From contig CAMZMU010000027.1 in the NCBI GenBank assembly GCA_947311845.1, positions 51,533,058 through 51,597,057 on the forward strand: a stretch of DNA of 64,000 nt, given 5' to 3'. Source of the stretch: Poa pratensis (Eukaryota; Streptophyta; Magnoliopsida; Poales; Poaceae). Position numbers and translations under genes: made by a program. This document shows, piece by piece, positions 10,925 through 25,670 of the stretch (the first letter of the stretch is position 1; the number at the start of each line of letters is the position of its first letter). The notes below the pieces were generated by a model. That model was given only the letters and a program-made list of their open reading frames with translations, ran no database searches and was not told the origin of the DNA.

Positions 10925-11000
10925 TGGCGCTGGCAGCTTGTGGGGAGGCCTGGAGTTGGACTGAGGAAGAAGATGAACGAAAAGCCAGGGGGCGCCTCGC

Positions 11001-11007
11001 TTTTATA
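11001..11007 (-). promoter_or_regulatory. TATA box of the antisense B3 gene
   Basis: The minus strand reads GTGGCTATAAAAGCGAGG here, 83 bp before the ATG at 10924. The architecture matches the second antisense gene (TATA at 10039, ATG at 9950). Confidence 0.5.
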
Positions 11008-11215
11008 GCCACGGCGGTGCCTCTGTCAAGCGTCTCCTCGGTTCTTCCGTTAGTGGGAATCGAGGGGGCCCCGCAGTTATTCCCCCGAGCGGAGTAACTC
11101 CAAGACCTTCAAGGCCATCAATGAAGCAGAGCAAGGAAGACCAGGTGCCCGGGACCCACTTTGACCTATCTTTAGGCCATGGCCCCGGCAGCTGGAGCAA
11201 GAGCCGCCGGGACCA

Positions 11216-11229
11216 TGCCCGGGGGCTAC
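11216..11229 (+). other. Purine-rich tract before the 3' LTR
   Basis: GCCCGGGGGCTAC ends immediately before the 3' LTR, where the plus-strand primer (polypurine tract) lies. The GGGGG core is short, so the assignment rests mostly on position. Confidence 0.4.
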
Positions 11230-12144
11230 TGTCGCAACAGTGGAACATGGGGTTCCCCTAGTACTGCCAAAGTGGGTCCACCCCATGTGGGCCCAAGATG
11301 AAGATGGACAAGACCAAGACTCAAGTCAAGCTGGCGGGTTCACCGTCAAGACACGCAAGGCCTACGTCGACTAAGGGCTCCGGTCCTGGGGACCTTCCGG
11401 GTCCCCGAACCAAGCAAGAAGGCCAGGAAGGACCCGAGAGCCCGAGTTCCCGGCAGGAGGCCAGGCTCCCTCTCGGGTACTTCCCCACGTCCCTGTGGAT
11501 AAGCACTCCACCTCACACGGAAGACTTGGGAAGCAAGGAAGGCAGCGCGGGCGGGAAGCACGTCCCGTGGTGGTGTCAGCTCCTGTCCACCCCAAGGCGG
11601 ACGCTCCCACCTAACCCAAAGGAGACGCTAGGCTGAGGAGAGGCCACGTCTCCTCCTAAACTAGATGAGGAGGGTCCTTCACCCCGAAGGTCCCTCATGC
11701 CCCTCACGTGACCCTGTGGCAACCCCTTAGCCTATAAAAGGAGGACCAAGGCACGAGGAGGGGAGAAAAAGAGGCAAGGACGAACACAAGCTAGAGCCAG
11801 AGCAAGACTAGACTAGGGTTGCGAAGGTAGAGAGGAAGGTGATCTCCTCCGGGTCAGGATCTGTCCTTCTTCTACCTCCAGCCAAAACCCTTCCGGGAGG
11901 TTCCATTGTAAGCCACACTATGAAGAATCCATCAATCCAGACATGCAGGAGTAGGGCTTTTAGCCTCCGGGCGGCCTGAACCTGGGTAGCTCCTTGTGTC
12001 CCTTTGGTTGCATGCTTTGATCGTGGAGAGGAGAGCTTGATCTAGACTCCGCCCGAGGAGACGATTCTCAGCCTCCTTCGCGCCCCGTGCCGAACCTAAA
12101 AGGGGTATCCTATACTCCCGGTGTCCGTGCAACGAGACACGACA
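11230..12144 (+). repeat. 3' LTR of the Tat element
   Basis: This 915-bp copy is near-identical to the 5' LTR, with the same TG...CA ends. Differences from the 5' copy are a modest number of substitutions and small indels, which suggests an insertion that is not brand new. The GTCTT target-site duplication follows at 12145-12149. Confidence 0.93.
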
Positions 12145-12560
12145 GTCTTATCTGCCGAAGCTGTTGGCGGCTTTTTCTCCGGCGACACGCGACATCTTCT
12201 CCGGTGGCGGGCGACGTCTTCTCCGGCGACGGTGTATTTCTCCGGCGACGGGGACATGGTAGGTTCTGTGTGCGGCCGCCTGCGTTGTGTGGAGGGGATT
12301 TTTTTCGTTCGTTTTTTTGTGTGATGAAACGAGGTACGTGCAGCCGCCGGCTGTGTCGCGATCTGTTTCTCGTTGACCAGGCAATGGGACACGTGTCGGC
12401 CTGTCCACCCGGGGATCGGAGGAAAAGATCCCGAGGACGCCAGTCCTGTCCTATTTTTTTTCAGAATTATTTGAGGGGTAGATCGATGGTAAGTTTTTAT
12501 TTTTTGGGTACAGATCAATGGTACTGACTTTGTTGATTCGATGGTACTCCGTAATAGACT
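12145..12560. repeat. Right part of the sequence interrupted by the Tat element
   Basis: This begins with the target-site duplication and continues the TTCTCCGGCGAC-type degenerate repeats seen at 1230-1300, then turns AT-rich. No gene was recognised. It forms the distal upstream region of RPL5. Confidence 0.4.
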
Positions 12561-12597
12561 AGGCGCTCGATTATCTCGCCCATGTCAATCCAGTCAC

Positions 12598-12610
12598 TGG
12601 GCCAGGCCCA
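12598..12610 (+). promoter_or_regulatory. Paired site II (TGGGCC/GGCCCA) motifs upstream of RPL5
   Basis: TGGGCC at 12598-12603 and GGCCCA at 12605-12610 form an inverted pair. Such TCP-binding site II elements are typical of plant promoters for ribosomal proteins and nuclear-encoded mitochondrial proteins, which fits the RPL5 gene downstream. They now lie about 950 bp from the ATG, but only about 150 bp away if the intervening MITE is removed. Confidence 0.5.
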
Positions 12611-12695
12611 AGAAGGAGAAGGGGTACGTGTAGCGCTGGCAGGTAATCCCCACAAAGGAATCGCGCTCCACACTTCCTCCTTTTCTCTGTTTCAC

Positions 12696-13501
12696 GAGAG
12701 AATTGCACACAACACCATGCTTTGGTGCCAGAGTTGCACAAAACACAGAAACAAAACATTTGTTGCAGCAAACCCTAGTTTTTTGTTTAAAACGTTGCAG
12801 CTAGCCGAAATAGATGATTTAGGGGCTCTAATACGTATCTGGCATGTGGGCCTGCATTTTTCTACCGCATACCAAAAATTATACGACAAATTTTATACCG
12901 TATACCAAAAAAATATAACAGTTTTGGAGAATTACAAATTTAAAAATGGGCAGCATAGCTGTACAAAATATATAGATTATACACGTCAAAATTTTACACG
13001 TCAAAGTGTCTCGTGGTGCAAAATACAGTCTTTAGATTATGCACTCATTACATGACTCAAATCATATAAAGCAGAATGTGGCCAGACTAAAAATCCATAA
13101 AGAACTCCAACCTACAAAATTACATAACAAGTTACAAACAATCACAACTTCAAAATTTACAAATAAAACGCATGCAACAACTCTTATTCATTACGCATCC
13201 TGAAATTAAATATCGCCTCCGATCTGTACGAACGTGACCCATTTTGACGTGTATAATTTATATATTTTGTACAGTTATGTTGCCCATTTTTTAATTTGTA
13301 ATTATCAAAAAAATGTAATTTATGGTATATGGTATAAAAATGCAGGCCCACATGCCAGATACGTATTAGAGCCCCTAAATCATCTATTTGGGCTAGCTGC
13401 AACGTTTTAAACAGAAAACTGGGGTTTGCTGCAACAAGTGTTTTGTTTCTGTGTTTTGTGTAACTCTGACACCAAACCACGGTGTTATGTGCAATTTTCT
13501 C
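12696..13501. mobile_element. MULE-type MITE with long terminal inverted repeats, inserted in the RPL5 5' region
   Basis: This is 806 bp with imperfect inverted arms of about 300 bp. The left arm (12696-13010) reads GAGAGAATTGCACACAACAC and the right arm, read in reverse, GAGAAAATTGCACATAACAC. Matching phrases include GCAAACCC, AACGTTGCAGCTAGCC and TCTGGCATGTGGGCCTGCAT. The 9-bp duplication CTGTTTCAC (12687-12695 and 13502-13510) is exact. Long inverted arms plus a 9-bp duplication point to a Mutator-like, non-autonomous element. It has no coding capacity. Confidence 0.9.
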
Positions 13502-13554
13502 CTGTTTCACAGGCCGCCGCCGCCGCCGGTGGAAGAGCCTAGGAGTCAGCAGCC

Positions 13555-15077
13555 ATGGCCATCGGATCTCTCATCGCCGCGTCCAGGTCCAGGTCCAGGT
13601 CCAGCCATGCCCTCGCCGCTGCTGCTATCTCTCAGGTTAGGTCCCCCCTCCCCCACCCCGCGTGAGTTTCTCGAGGCCCTTCACAAGAGAACAAGACGCC
13701 GATCTACCAAATCTTTGAACTGATCTGATGTATTAGCATGAATGTTTAACTGTGCGTGCTCTGATCAGGCATCCAGGCTGCACCAGCACACTACCACGTC
13801 TCCTCTGCTCTCCAGGCTTGGGTCAATCGCTCGCGCCTTTAGGTAATTTTGGTATCTCAAGTTTGTGATGTGTATAAATCACCAACACCAGTGTGCATCT
13901 ACATACGCCAGCTTGCCTCTTGCTTGTGGAGAGGTGTTGAATTTTATGTGTCATATGTCTGCAGCTCAGCGCCTGAAGCAGCGGATGTCGATTCAGGTGT
14001 CTCCCTCATGGAAGGGCAGGTGTGCTGTTTACCCATTTCCCTTCCTAATGGCTCTGAAATCTGTTATGTTCTGCTAGTTATGTGTTACTGTTCGCTATAA
14101 TTTCCAGATGAATAGCAATATTATCATGTCATTAGTTTGTAAGGTCGTTGCTACTCAGTATGCAGTCAATTGTTTGATGTTCCATTGATCTGATTTTGTG
14201 ATTCGATGATGATGACAACACCTTCAACTGGTAGTGAATGATTAGGAGTGATGCTTCTGGTAGAAATTGCTATATGTGAGTGTGCTGTAATTTGCAAGTG
14301 AATAGAAATATCATCATGTCTTTAGTATGTAAGGCTGTTGCTGTACTAAGTATGCAGTCAATTGATCTGGTGTTTGAGATTCAATGATGATGATGACACC
14401 TTCATCTGGTTGTTGATTGGTAGTGATGCTCCTGGTAGAAATTGCTAACAATTAGTTTCTTTCCGCAGACACGACGGGTGGGTAATAAAGCCAAGGGCGC
14501 GAAAAGCGGAAAAGCTATGATGTTTCCACTCCATTTTCACTATGAAGATGTGTTGCGTCAGGATGTGTTGCTCAAAATGAATCACACCAATATCATGGAA
14601 GTCCCTGGGTTGTTTGAGATCAGATTAGTACCAAAATCTACCTCTGATGCCAAAATCCAATTTGGGAAATTGGCCATGGAGATTCTGTGTGGTCAGAAAA
14701 GCATACAGGCCCAATTGCCCCCACATTTGAAATCAGCAAGGTCGTCAGGATCCAATGCATTTTTGGCGTCCCAGAAAGATTCCACATCTCTAAGACAAAG
14801 CATTATTCGAGGGCATGGAATGTACAATTTTTTGGTCAGAGTCTTGACAGTAATGTCTATGTTGGATTCTCGTGTATCAATAGAACAGGGAAACTGCATC
14901 AAGTTCTTCATGGCAACTGAATTTTGTGAGTTCTCCCCAGAAATAGAAGATCATTTTGAGATCTTTGAGAACATTGGAGGGTTCAATGTGACAATTGTCA
15001 CTTCAGCCAGTTCAAAAGAGGAGACTTCCCTACTGTGGAGTGGCTTTTTGCTCAAAGATGAAGGTGAAATTAACTAA
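13555..15077 (+). CDS. RPL5: Mitochondrial ribosomal protein L5, nuclear-encoded
   Basis: Four exons are predicted: 13555-13635, 13769-13842, 13965-14019 and 14469-15077 (TAA). All introns are GT-AG and all phases agree, giving 272 residues. Exons 1-3 encode a Ser/Arg/Ala-rich leader without acidic residues at first ([20 protein letters not shown]), a typical mitochondrial presequence. Exon 4 (residue 71 on) is the L5 body: [99 protein letters not shown]. This is the plant mitochondrial rpl5 protein, which binds 5S rRNA in the large subunit. Published work on grasses describes a wheat nuclear RPL5 whose targeting region was copied from the RPL4 gene; this locus fits that description. The ORF is intact, so the gene is probably functional. 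Confidence 0.92.
14089..14455 (+). repeat. Tandem duplication inside RPL5 intron 3
   Basis: Two diverged direct copies, about 14089-14279 and 14280-14455, share GCAGTCAATTG, GATTC(A)ATGATGATGA, GACACCTTCA and TGGTAGAAATTGCTA. The period is about 190 bp. Confidence 0.7.
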
Positions 15078-15119
15078 GATACTGGAGATGAAGCACTGAG
15101 ATCACAAGCGTCGCGGCTA

Positions 15120-15930
15120 AATATGAACCGAGATAAAAACTTATATCTTTTTGTAATCTGATCTTTTCCCAGGACCAGCATTCCAAAATGCCAAGAAGGA
15201 AAATGTTTGGGGCTGTAGTAGGAGGGTACTTGGCTTTCTTTTTGCTGCATTGGCAGTCAGTTAGCCGTGAAGCTTGGCCTCTCAAGTATGCTAGGATTCT
15301 GGATAACAACTGCTGTAGATTTTCTTTTGTTACCTGAAGCTTCGCAATATTTGTCTTGTTCTTGAAGTTTATATCATTCGAACTGATAACAGATTTACTG
15401 AGATGCTGTGTTCCTCTTGTTGTTTATCTTGTGGGTGGGCATATGGTGTATGTTAGTCAAGTGAATGCAGGAGAGCAATTGACAAGCATAATATTTAACT
15501 TTTAACTAGCTGTTGCTTATCTCCGTGACAAACTATGAACTGAAATGAAAGCTTTTATCATTTTGTAATCCGATCTTTTTACAAGACAAGCATTCCTAGA
15601 TGTCAGGAAGAAAAAAACTTGGGGCTGTAGTAGGAGGATACTTAGTAGTCAGTTAGTTGTGAAGTTTGGCCTCCTCTAAAGTAGGCTATGATTCTGGATA
15701 GCGACTGGTGTAGATCTTTTTTATTATCGGAAGCAAGCCAATCTTTGTCTGCGTTGAAGTTTATATCATTCATGCTGACAACAAGATTGGCCGAGAAGCT
15801 GTATTTTGCTTGTTGATTTTCTTGTGCAAGGACATGTGGTGTATGTTACTCAAGTGAATACAGCAGAGTAAGCGCAAGCATATATTTCATTTTTAATTTG
15901 TTGTCTGCTATGAATTCTGGAATTTAACTT
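15120..15930 (+). repeat. Tandem duplication downstream of the RPL5 stop codon
   Basis: Two diverged direct copies, about 15120-15530 and 15531-15930, lie over the likely 3' UTR and flank. Shared phrases include TTTTGTAATC(T/C)GATCTTT, TTGGGGCTGTAGTAGGAGG, GAAGTTTATATCATTC and CATATGGTGTATGTTA/CATGTGGTGTATGTTA. The period is about 400 bp. Confidence 0.75.
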
Positions 15931-16750
15931 ATCTGTTTCTTTGAACAATCTGTAGTAAGGTAGGCCCAAGTAGTAGCGAAAGTTAAGTCTTATGTGTTGT
16001 GGAACAAACAAGGTTAACACGCTTTTAAATAATAATTCCAGTTCTTAGATTTTTTTTTCAGATCCACAAATTATGAGTTCCTGATGTTTCGTTATCTTCA
16101 TTGGGAAAACGAGAGTTGCCTGCACGGATGCTTTTTTGGGGTTGGGCTAATGCAATGGTGGGTTATTTAGTTTTTTTAGAGTTAATTGGTTGCATGACGA
16201 TCATTCCCTCTCCTATGATTAGTCTTTTCTTCAATTACAAACTTGAAGTAATAGTCCTCAACCTTCTCACTTTCAAACCCTTTATAGTAACTAGTTTTAA
16301 ATTCACTTACTTGTGCATGGCACAATTGTCACGAACCATACATAAACAACAATTCAACAAGGAAAGCAACAAGCAAATCATAATGGCATCAAAGGAATAA
16401 GCATACCATAATACTGTATAAGCTGAAATCATCAGCACATAATTTATCTTTCATCATCACTGCAACTCTCTAAACACACATTCCACTGCTTGTGCCTACC
16501 AGAAAACTTGCAATGTAGAACACAATATTCATATACAAAGAACGAAATTAACCTAAACCACAAAATGTAGACGAATAGAAATAATGGAATCAAGTTTCAA
16601 GTTCATAGCACCGATAGGATAATAATTAATATCCAAAGCAACAGCTAAATTAACATCCAAGTTCAGATGTCGAGTACACGTGCAAATCCAAAGCTAAAGG
16701 AACATAACAGATACCATTATTAATGACACACCGCATGAGATATATAAATT
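15931..16750. other. Intergenic sequence, nothing recognised
   Basis: AT-rich sequence. Short ORFs here have no recognisable motif. Confidence 0.5.
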
Positions 16751-17294
16751 CTAATGCCTTCCCCTGTGCTCATAATGCCTCTTTAACCAATTGAGTCTGC
16801 CCTCACTTGTCTTCATAATATTAAAAAAGCAACGATTTATAGATTTACTAAACAATGTAATAGTTGCTATGTAGTATTCAGCACTTCCTTCAGGTGGCCC
16901 ACATTCCACAACTTTGTCCATGATGGCTTCAATTTCACTAGTCAATGTGGCAAATTTAGAGGATGTCGCCAAATTGGTATTAGCAGTAGACGCCTCTGAA
17001 TCGCTAGTAGAACTAGAATTGTCAACTATGCACTTGAAGTCTCTTTCCGCGGAATCCTTACTCTTCTTTGTTGGGCTAGATGCAATACAAGCAATCGGGC
17101 GCTTTGAATTACTGATAATTGGGCTAGCTTCTACCTTCTGATCATCATCATCGCCAAAAACTTGGTCAGAAACCTTATTAGTAGCCCCAGGCATGACTGA
17201 ACGGTTCCCATCGATATGCACTTTCGAAGACATAACCTCCAGATCCTCCAAGTGTTATGGAACCCTTTGCCGGAAGTTTCACTGAAGTTGTCGC
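16751..17294 (-). pseudogene. C-terminal remnant of a Myb/SANT-like (L10-interacting MYB type) protein
   Basis: The minus-strand frame from 17251 to the stop at 16751 encodes an acidic/Ser-rich linker, the ASSPTKKSK basic patch and a C-terminal block with EYYIATITLFSKSINRCFF and EGRLNWLKRHYE. This is the C-terminal region of the large grass family of Myb/SANT-like proteins, also used as ORF1 by PIF/Harbinger transposons. The N-terminal Myb/SANT part is missing and a stop lies two codons upstream of the open frame. A possible splice acceptor (CCATAG) near 17295 hints at an older exon edge. Whether it derives from a host gene or a transposon is unclear. Confidence 0.55.
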
Positions 17295-17299
17295 CCTAT

Positions 17300-18340
17300 G
17301 GAAAAAACACTCTTAAGTTAGAAATTACTCAGTGTCAAATGTGCAACGGACAATATGATAGGACATCATGAAAAATATACATCCATTGTTTATTTCCACC
17401 AATAATCATCATTTGTTTTTCTGCAAGTCTCAACCAAGTCCAGTTGGTATATTTGTATATTATCTCTATGCTAAATGCAAAGCCTTCATCACATTTTTTC
17501 CCGATGGTGAGCCTTCATCGCATCAAATCGTTGCTTGGATTGTTTTTGGTGCAGTATCTAACCCGCACTCTTAAGAAAGCAGTAGGTCTATTTTCTGCTA
17601 GCTTCTCTTTAGATCAAGCATACAGAGCAGCCATATACAGCAAGGAGGCATACATTAAGGCAGCTCTTGCCAAAAAAAAACACACATAAGACAAGCATAT
17701 ACATGAACAGCAAGCATTCACTTTGGAACTCTATCACTATGACATAGATCAAGCATAAACAACGAGCCTATTCCCTAATCTCACAGCGAACTCTTGCATC
17801 CACGACAGCAGGAGAAAATACATGTGAAAAATCTTAGCTACGCAGAAAAAAGCAACCACTAGCACCAAAGGGAGGGATTCAGTCTGAGTGAACAGAAATA
17901 AAATCCAAAAGGAAAAAAATTAACGGATCTGATATGAGCAGGAATAAAAGATAAGGGTACAAAAAAAAGAGGACGGAATGGCCTCACCGATCACCGTGCT
18001 GATAGCTGTAACCAGTGGACTGTAAAGGACAGCCGGAGTGCCGGACAGGGGTTCTCTACTCCCGCGGGGGAGCAGCGGGGCTGATGGTCGGAGTCGGGTA
18101 GTGGGGGAGCGACGGAGAGGAGAGGAGATGGGGGGAGGTGGCGTCAGCCAGTGCGGGATACGAGGCAGCAGCACCCGCAGTGGCGACGGCGAGAAGGAGA
18201 CGAGCGCGCACGGTGGCTGGAATGCCGACTGAGAGTACCGGGTTCACTGCAGTGCCAGGCCAGTGCCGCAGTGGGCTGGGCTAGATGCTGAATTTGCCAT
18301 TGAGGGGCCTGTGTTGCCAGAAATTTACTTTGGGCTCCCG
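17300..18340. other. Intergenic sequence with a GC-rich patch at 17980-18260
   Basis: No gene was recognised. The GC-rich patch could be an old promoter or 5' exon of the minus-strand Myb/SANT-like remnant, but no start codon or splice pair linked to it was found. Confidence 0.3.
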
Positions 18341-18706
18341 GGTGCATATGCTCCTGTTAACTTTCAAAATTTATAAAATATGAAAACAATTCAAACAAAT
18401 ATTAAAACAATTGGGCACAAACATATAAACGTTTTCAACATCCTTTTAAAAATTTGAAAGGAAATGACACATTGTGTGGTTTGTGCAAAAAAGAGAAAAG
18501 TTGCGGCCGAAATGAGATTTTAAAATACATTTTCCAAAGCACAAATTTTGTCTTTTTTAAAATACATTTTCCAAAGTGTTATTTGCTTCCTAAATTTTGC
18601 AGAAAGTTGAAACTTGTATACATTTGTGCCCAATTTTTTCCAGATTTGTTCGAAAAGTTTTCATATATTTTAAATTTTGAAACATATAACAGGTGCATAT
18701 ATTACA
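18340..18706. mobile_element. Foldback (MITE-like) element
   Basis: Inverted arms pair GGTGCATATGCTCCTGTTAA... (18340-18460) with ...ATAACAGGTGCATATATTA (about 18580-18706). Shared internal phrases are CAAAATTTA(T)AAAATAT, GAAAAC and AATTGGGCACAAA. No target-site duplication could be fixed, so the superfamily is not assigned. Confidence 0.6.
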
Positions 18707-20393
18707 CGGCGTTACTCTTTCCTTTGGTTAGGAAGAATAGTTCTAGTAGGATACGCTCGTTTCGTTTTCCTTGTGATAGGCGATACCTTCAAATGTTCAG
18801 GCATGACATGGAGGTCCCATGTGGGTCGGGGGATACAGAGGACAATGAATGCGAATTTTGAGGTCCTACATGGTCGGGGGGATATGGACAAGGAGAATGA
18901 ATGTTGATATATTTTTTTAAATATTTAAATCAACATAATAAAGTTTATATTTTGACTAAAACTAGAAATATTAAGTGTGCATAAAGTAAATAAAAACAGA
19001 GGGAGCATTTAGGGGTGCATTGTTCTTCTACTCTACATTTTAACTCTTGTTTAATATGCGGCCTTGCATCTTTCTAAACTTCAGTGTGCAGTTTTACTTT
19101 GATGTGGTTAATACTGTCAAAGCCATATCTGTATCTCATATACAGTATTCGCCCTCCTTCCAAGTCACATTATCATCCATCCGTACGGTTAACATTTTGC
19201 CACTAATATCCACATAAGTTTAGGGATCGGGCATGCAAAAACACTATCGTAGTATTTTTGTTGTAAAGTGCTTCTGTATCATGTATCTTTTTACTATTTT
19301 TTAGCCATGTTATGAGTGGTCAAAGTAATGCAATGGAGGCTGTGGAAAGTCCAACATGATGTTTATGCTGGAAAGAAGGGCACAATTGCCGTCTAAAGTA
19401 CAAGGTTCACAGAATGGTGTGGTGCATGTTCAAGATTTCTAGAGCTTCACGTCTTCTGTTAAATATTGATACCTTGTGCTCATATGTGCTGAGCTTAGTC
19501 ATGCAATGCGATACGTTGATAGGACAGTTGTTCTATCGTGGTAATATGTTTTTGGTACGTTGATAGGACAGGACAATTGCTCTATCGTGCTAACAGGTTT
19601 TTGTCCCATATTAGGCATTCGAGGACGATTGTACACACGCCCCACGTTTGCTCCCTCTCTCTTCCCTTCCCCATCTCTTGATGTAAAATTAGTTATTTCC
19701 GTTGCTTGATAAAAAGGGGTAAAACCCGGATGGAAAAGTATCAGGTTCATTACCATTCTATATCTTACCGAAGTTTGGTTCTGTTATTCTGTTACAGATC
19801 TAAACGTAATATGTTATTACAACACTGAATCCCTATAGAAGCTTAACTCCATAATTGCTTCGAACAGAGAAGACCACAACGCTAAAATATGGAACAAAAC
19901 TGGCGGCTGTCACCGGCAGTACTACTAAAGAAAAATAAGTTATTTATGTACAGAGATTCACCATTTTCTTTATTCCATATGTTTCCTTTCTTTCACAGTA
20001 CATAAACCCCATCATCTTGTCACCCCAACTCCCCCTTGGCAGTATATGAGCAATGTCATTCCATTGTATGGCAGCCAGATCAACAGGCAGGATGTTGTCC
20101 TTGCAGAATCTTCGTTTTTCTTTTCTTTACCACACATCAACTTCCTCCTCGATCAGAGATCGTTGTTCCACTTTCTGACTCTTTCACCGATAGGGCAACC
20201 CAGGAAGCATTTGGATTCTTCCATGTTATTACTTCAGGTAAGCAAGCATTTTGGAAGTAATCATTGCACTAGTACATCCTTGAAACTCCGTACTGGGCAG
20301 CACTGACCTTATTGTAGCTACCTCCAACTGCAGCAATGCCATTAAACGGGGCAATCCCCTGCATCATGTTAGGCTGCAAGGTAGCCCTTTCTG
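18707..20393. other. Intergenic sequence and MAP kinase 3' flank
   Basis: No gene was recognised. A short local duplication lies at about 19508-19604, where ACGTTGATAGGACAG occurs twice with a following TGCTCTATCGTG/TGTTCTATCGTG phrase. The minus-strand 3' UTR of the MAP kinase gene should lie in the last few hundred bases. Confidence 0.4.
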
Positions 20394-25013
<4,620 letters not shown>

Positions 25014-25439
25014 CTCCTCTTCGGCCGCCTCAGTCACCGGTCCTCCACCCGCATTTGCCACCGGGCAGGCGCTGCCGCACGGACGCGCGAGAGATCTCTC
25101 TTCCCGGAGATGAACGAGCCGATGTATGGACGGATCGATGGACGGACCTGAACCTGAACGCTCGCCCCGCTCTTCTTGTGGCCTGCCTGGCTCGCAGCGA
25201 CTGAGCAACTCGCGGGCGGGTGGGGTCTGAGTTCGTGGCGTTCGTTCCTTCCTGTGGCCGGTGGGGCAACGCAGCGCAAACAAGAGGCGAGCTCCGTGCC
25301 TCGTCTGGTTCGGTCACAGGGGCCTCTCGCCAGCATGAGCGGGCGTTAAAAAGGGGAGCTTTTTCTTTTACACAGCTCCGTGGCCCCCCATGTGATGGAT
25401 GATGGATCTGCGGCTGAGAAGATCGGGCGGGCGAGCGGG

Positions 25440-25440
<1 letters not shown>

Positions 25441-25470
<30 letters not shown>
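25441..25470. repeat. Homopolymer run of 30 G
   Basis: Thirty consecutive G residues sit inside a GC-rich region about 430 bp upstream of the MAP kinase ATG. On the gene's strand this is a C30 run. It could form quadruplex structures and its length is likely unreliable. Confidence 0.95.
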
Positions 25471-25472
<2 letters not shown>

Positions 25473-25670
25473 GGGTGGGTTCGGGCGTGCCGTTCCAGCT
25501 CGACTTTTCTTCGCGTTCGCGCTTGACGCCCGTGTCGTGTTTGGCTTGGCCGGTGCGGCGACCACGACGGCGACCCTGCAGCCCGGCAAACCAGATTTTG
25601 ACGCATCTCCTGTTGCGTTACCCAAAGCCTCTCGGCGTCCCCGCTCCTTTGCGGGCGACTAGACTCACAT

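Larger units (their letters stand above)
1306..12144 (+). mobile_element. Complete Ty3/gypsy LTR retrotransposon, Tat lineage, with antisense genes
   Basis: The element runs from TGTCGCAACAG at 1306 to ...GACACGACA at 12144 (10,839 bp) and is flanked by the perfect 5-bp target-site duplication GTCTT (1301-1305 and 12145-12149). Domain order on the plus strand is gag, CCHC zinc knuckle, aspartic protease, reverse transcriptase, RNase H, a second plant-type RNase H, integrase. Integrase after RT is the Ty3/gypsy order, and the extra RNase H between RNase H and integrase marks the Tat (Ogre/Retand/Grande/RIRE2-like) lineage. About 2.8 kb between integrase and the 3' LTR holds two minus-strand genes. 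Sense ORFs are broken in at least six places, so this copy cannot encode its own polyprotein. I do not assign a family name. Confidence 0.93.

Noticed and set aside
16101..16400. 99-codon plus-strand frame
   Set aside because: AT-rich, hydrophobic chance ORF without motif or splice context.
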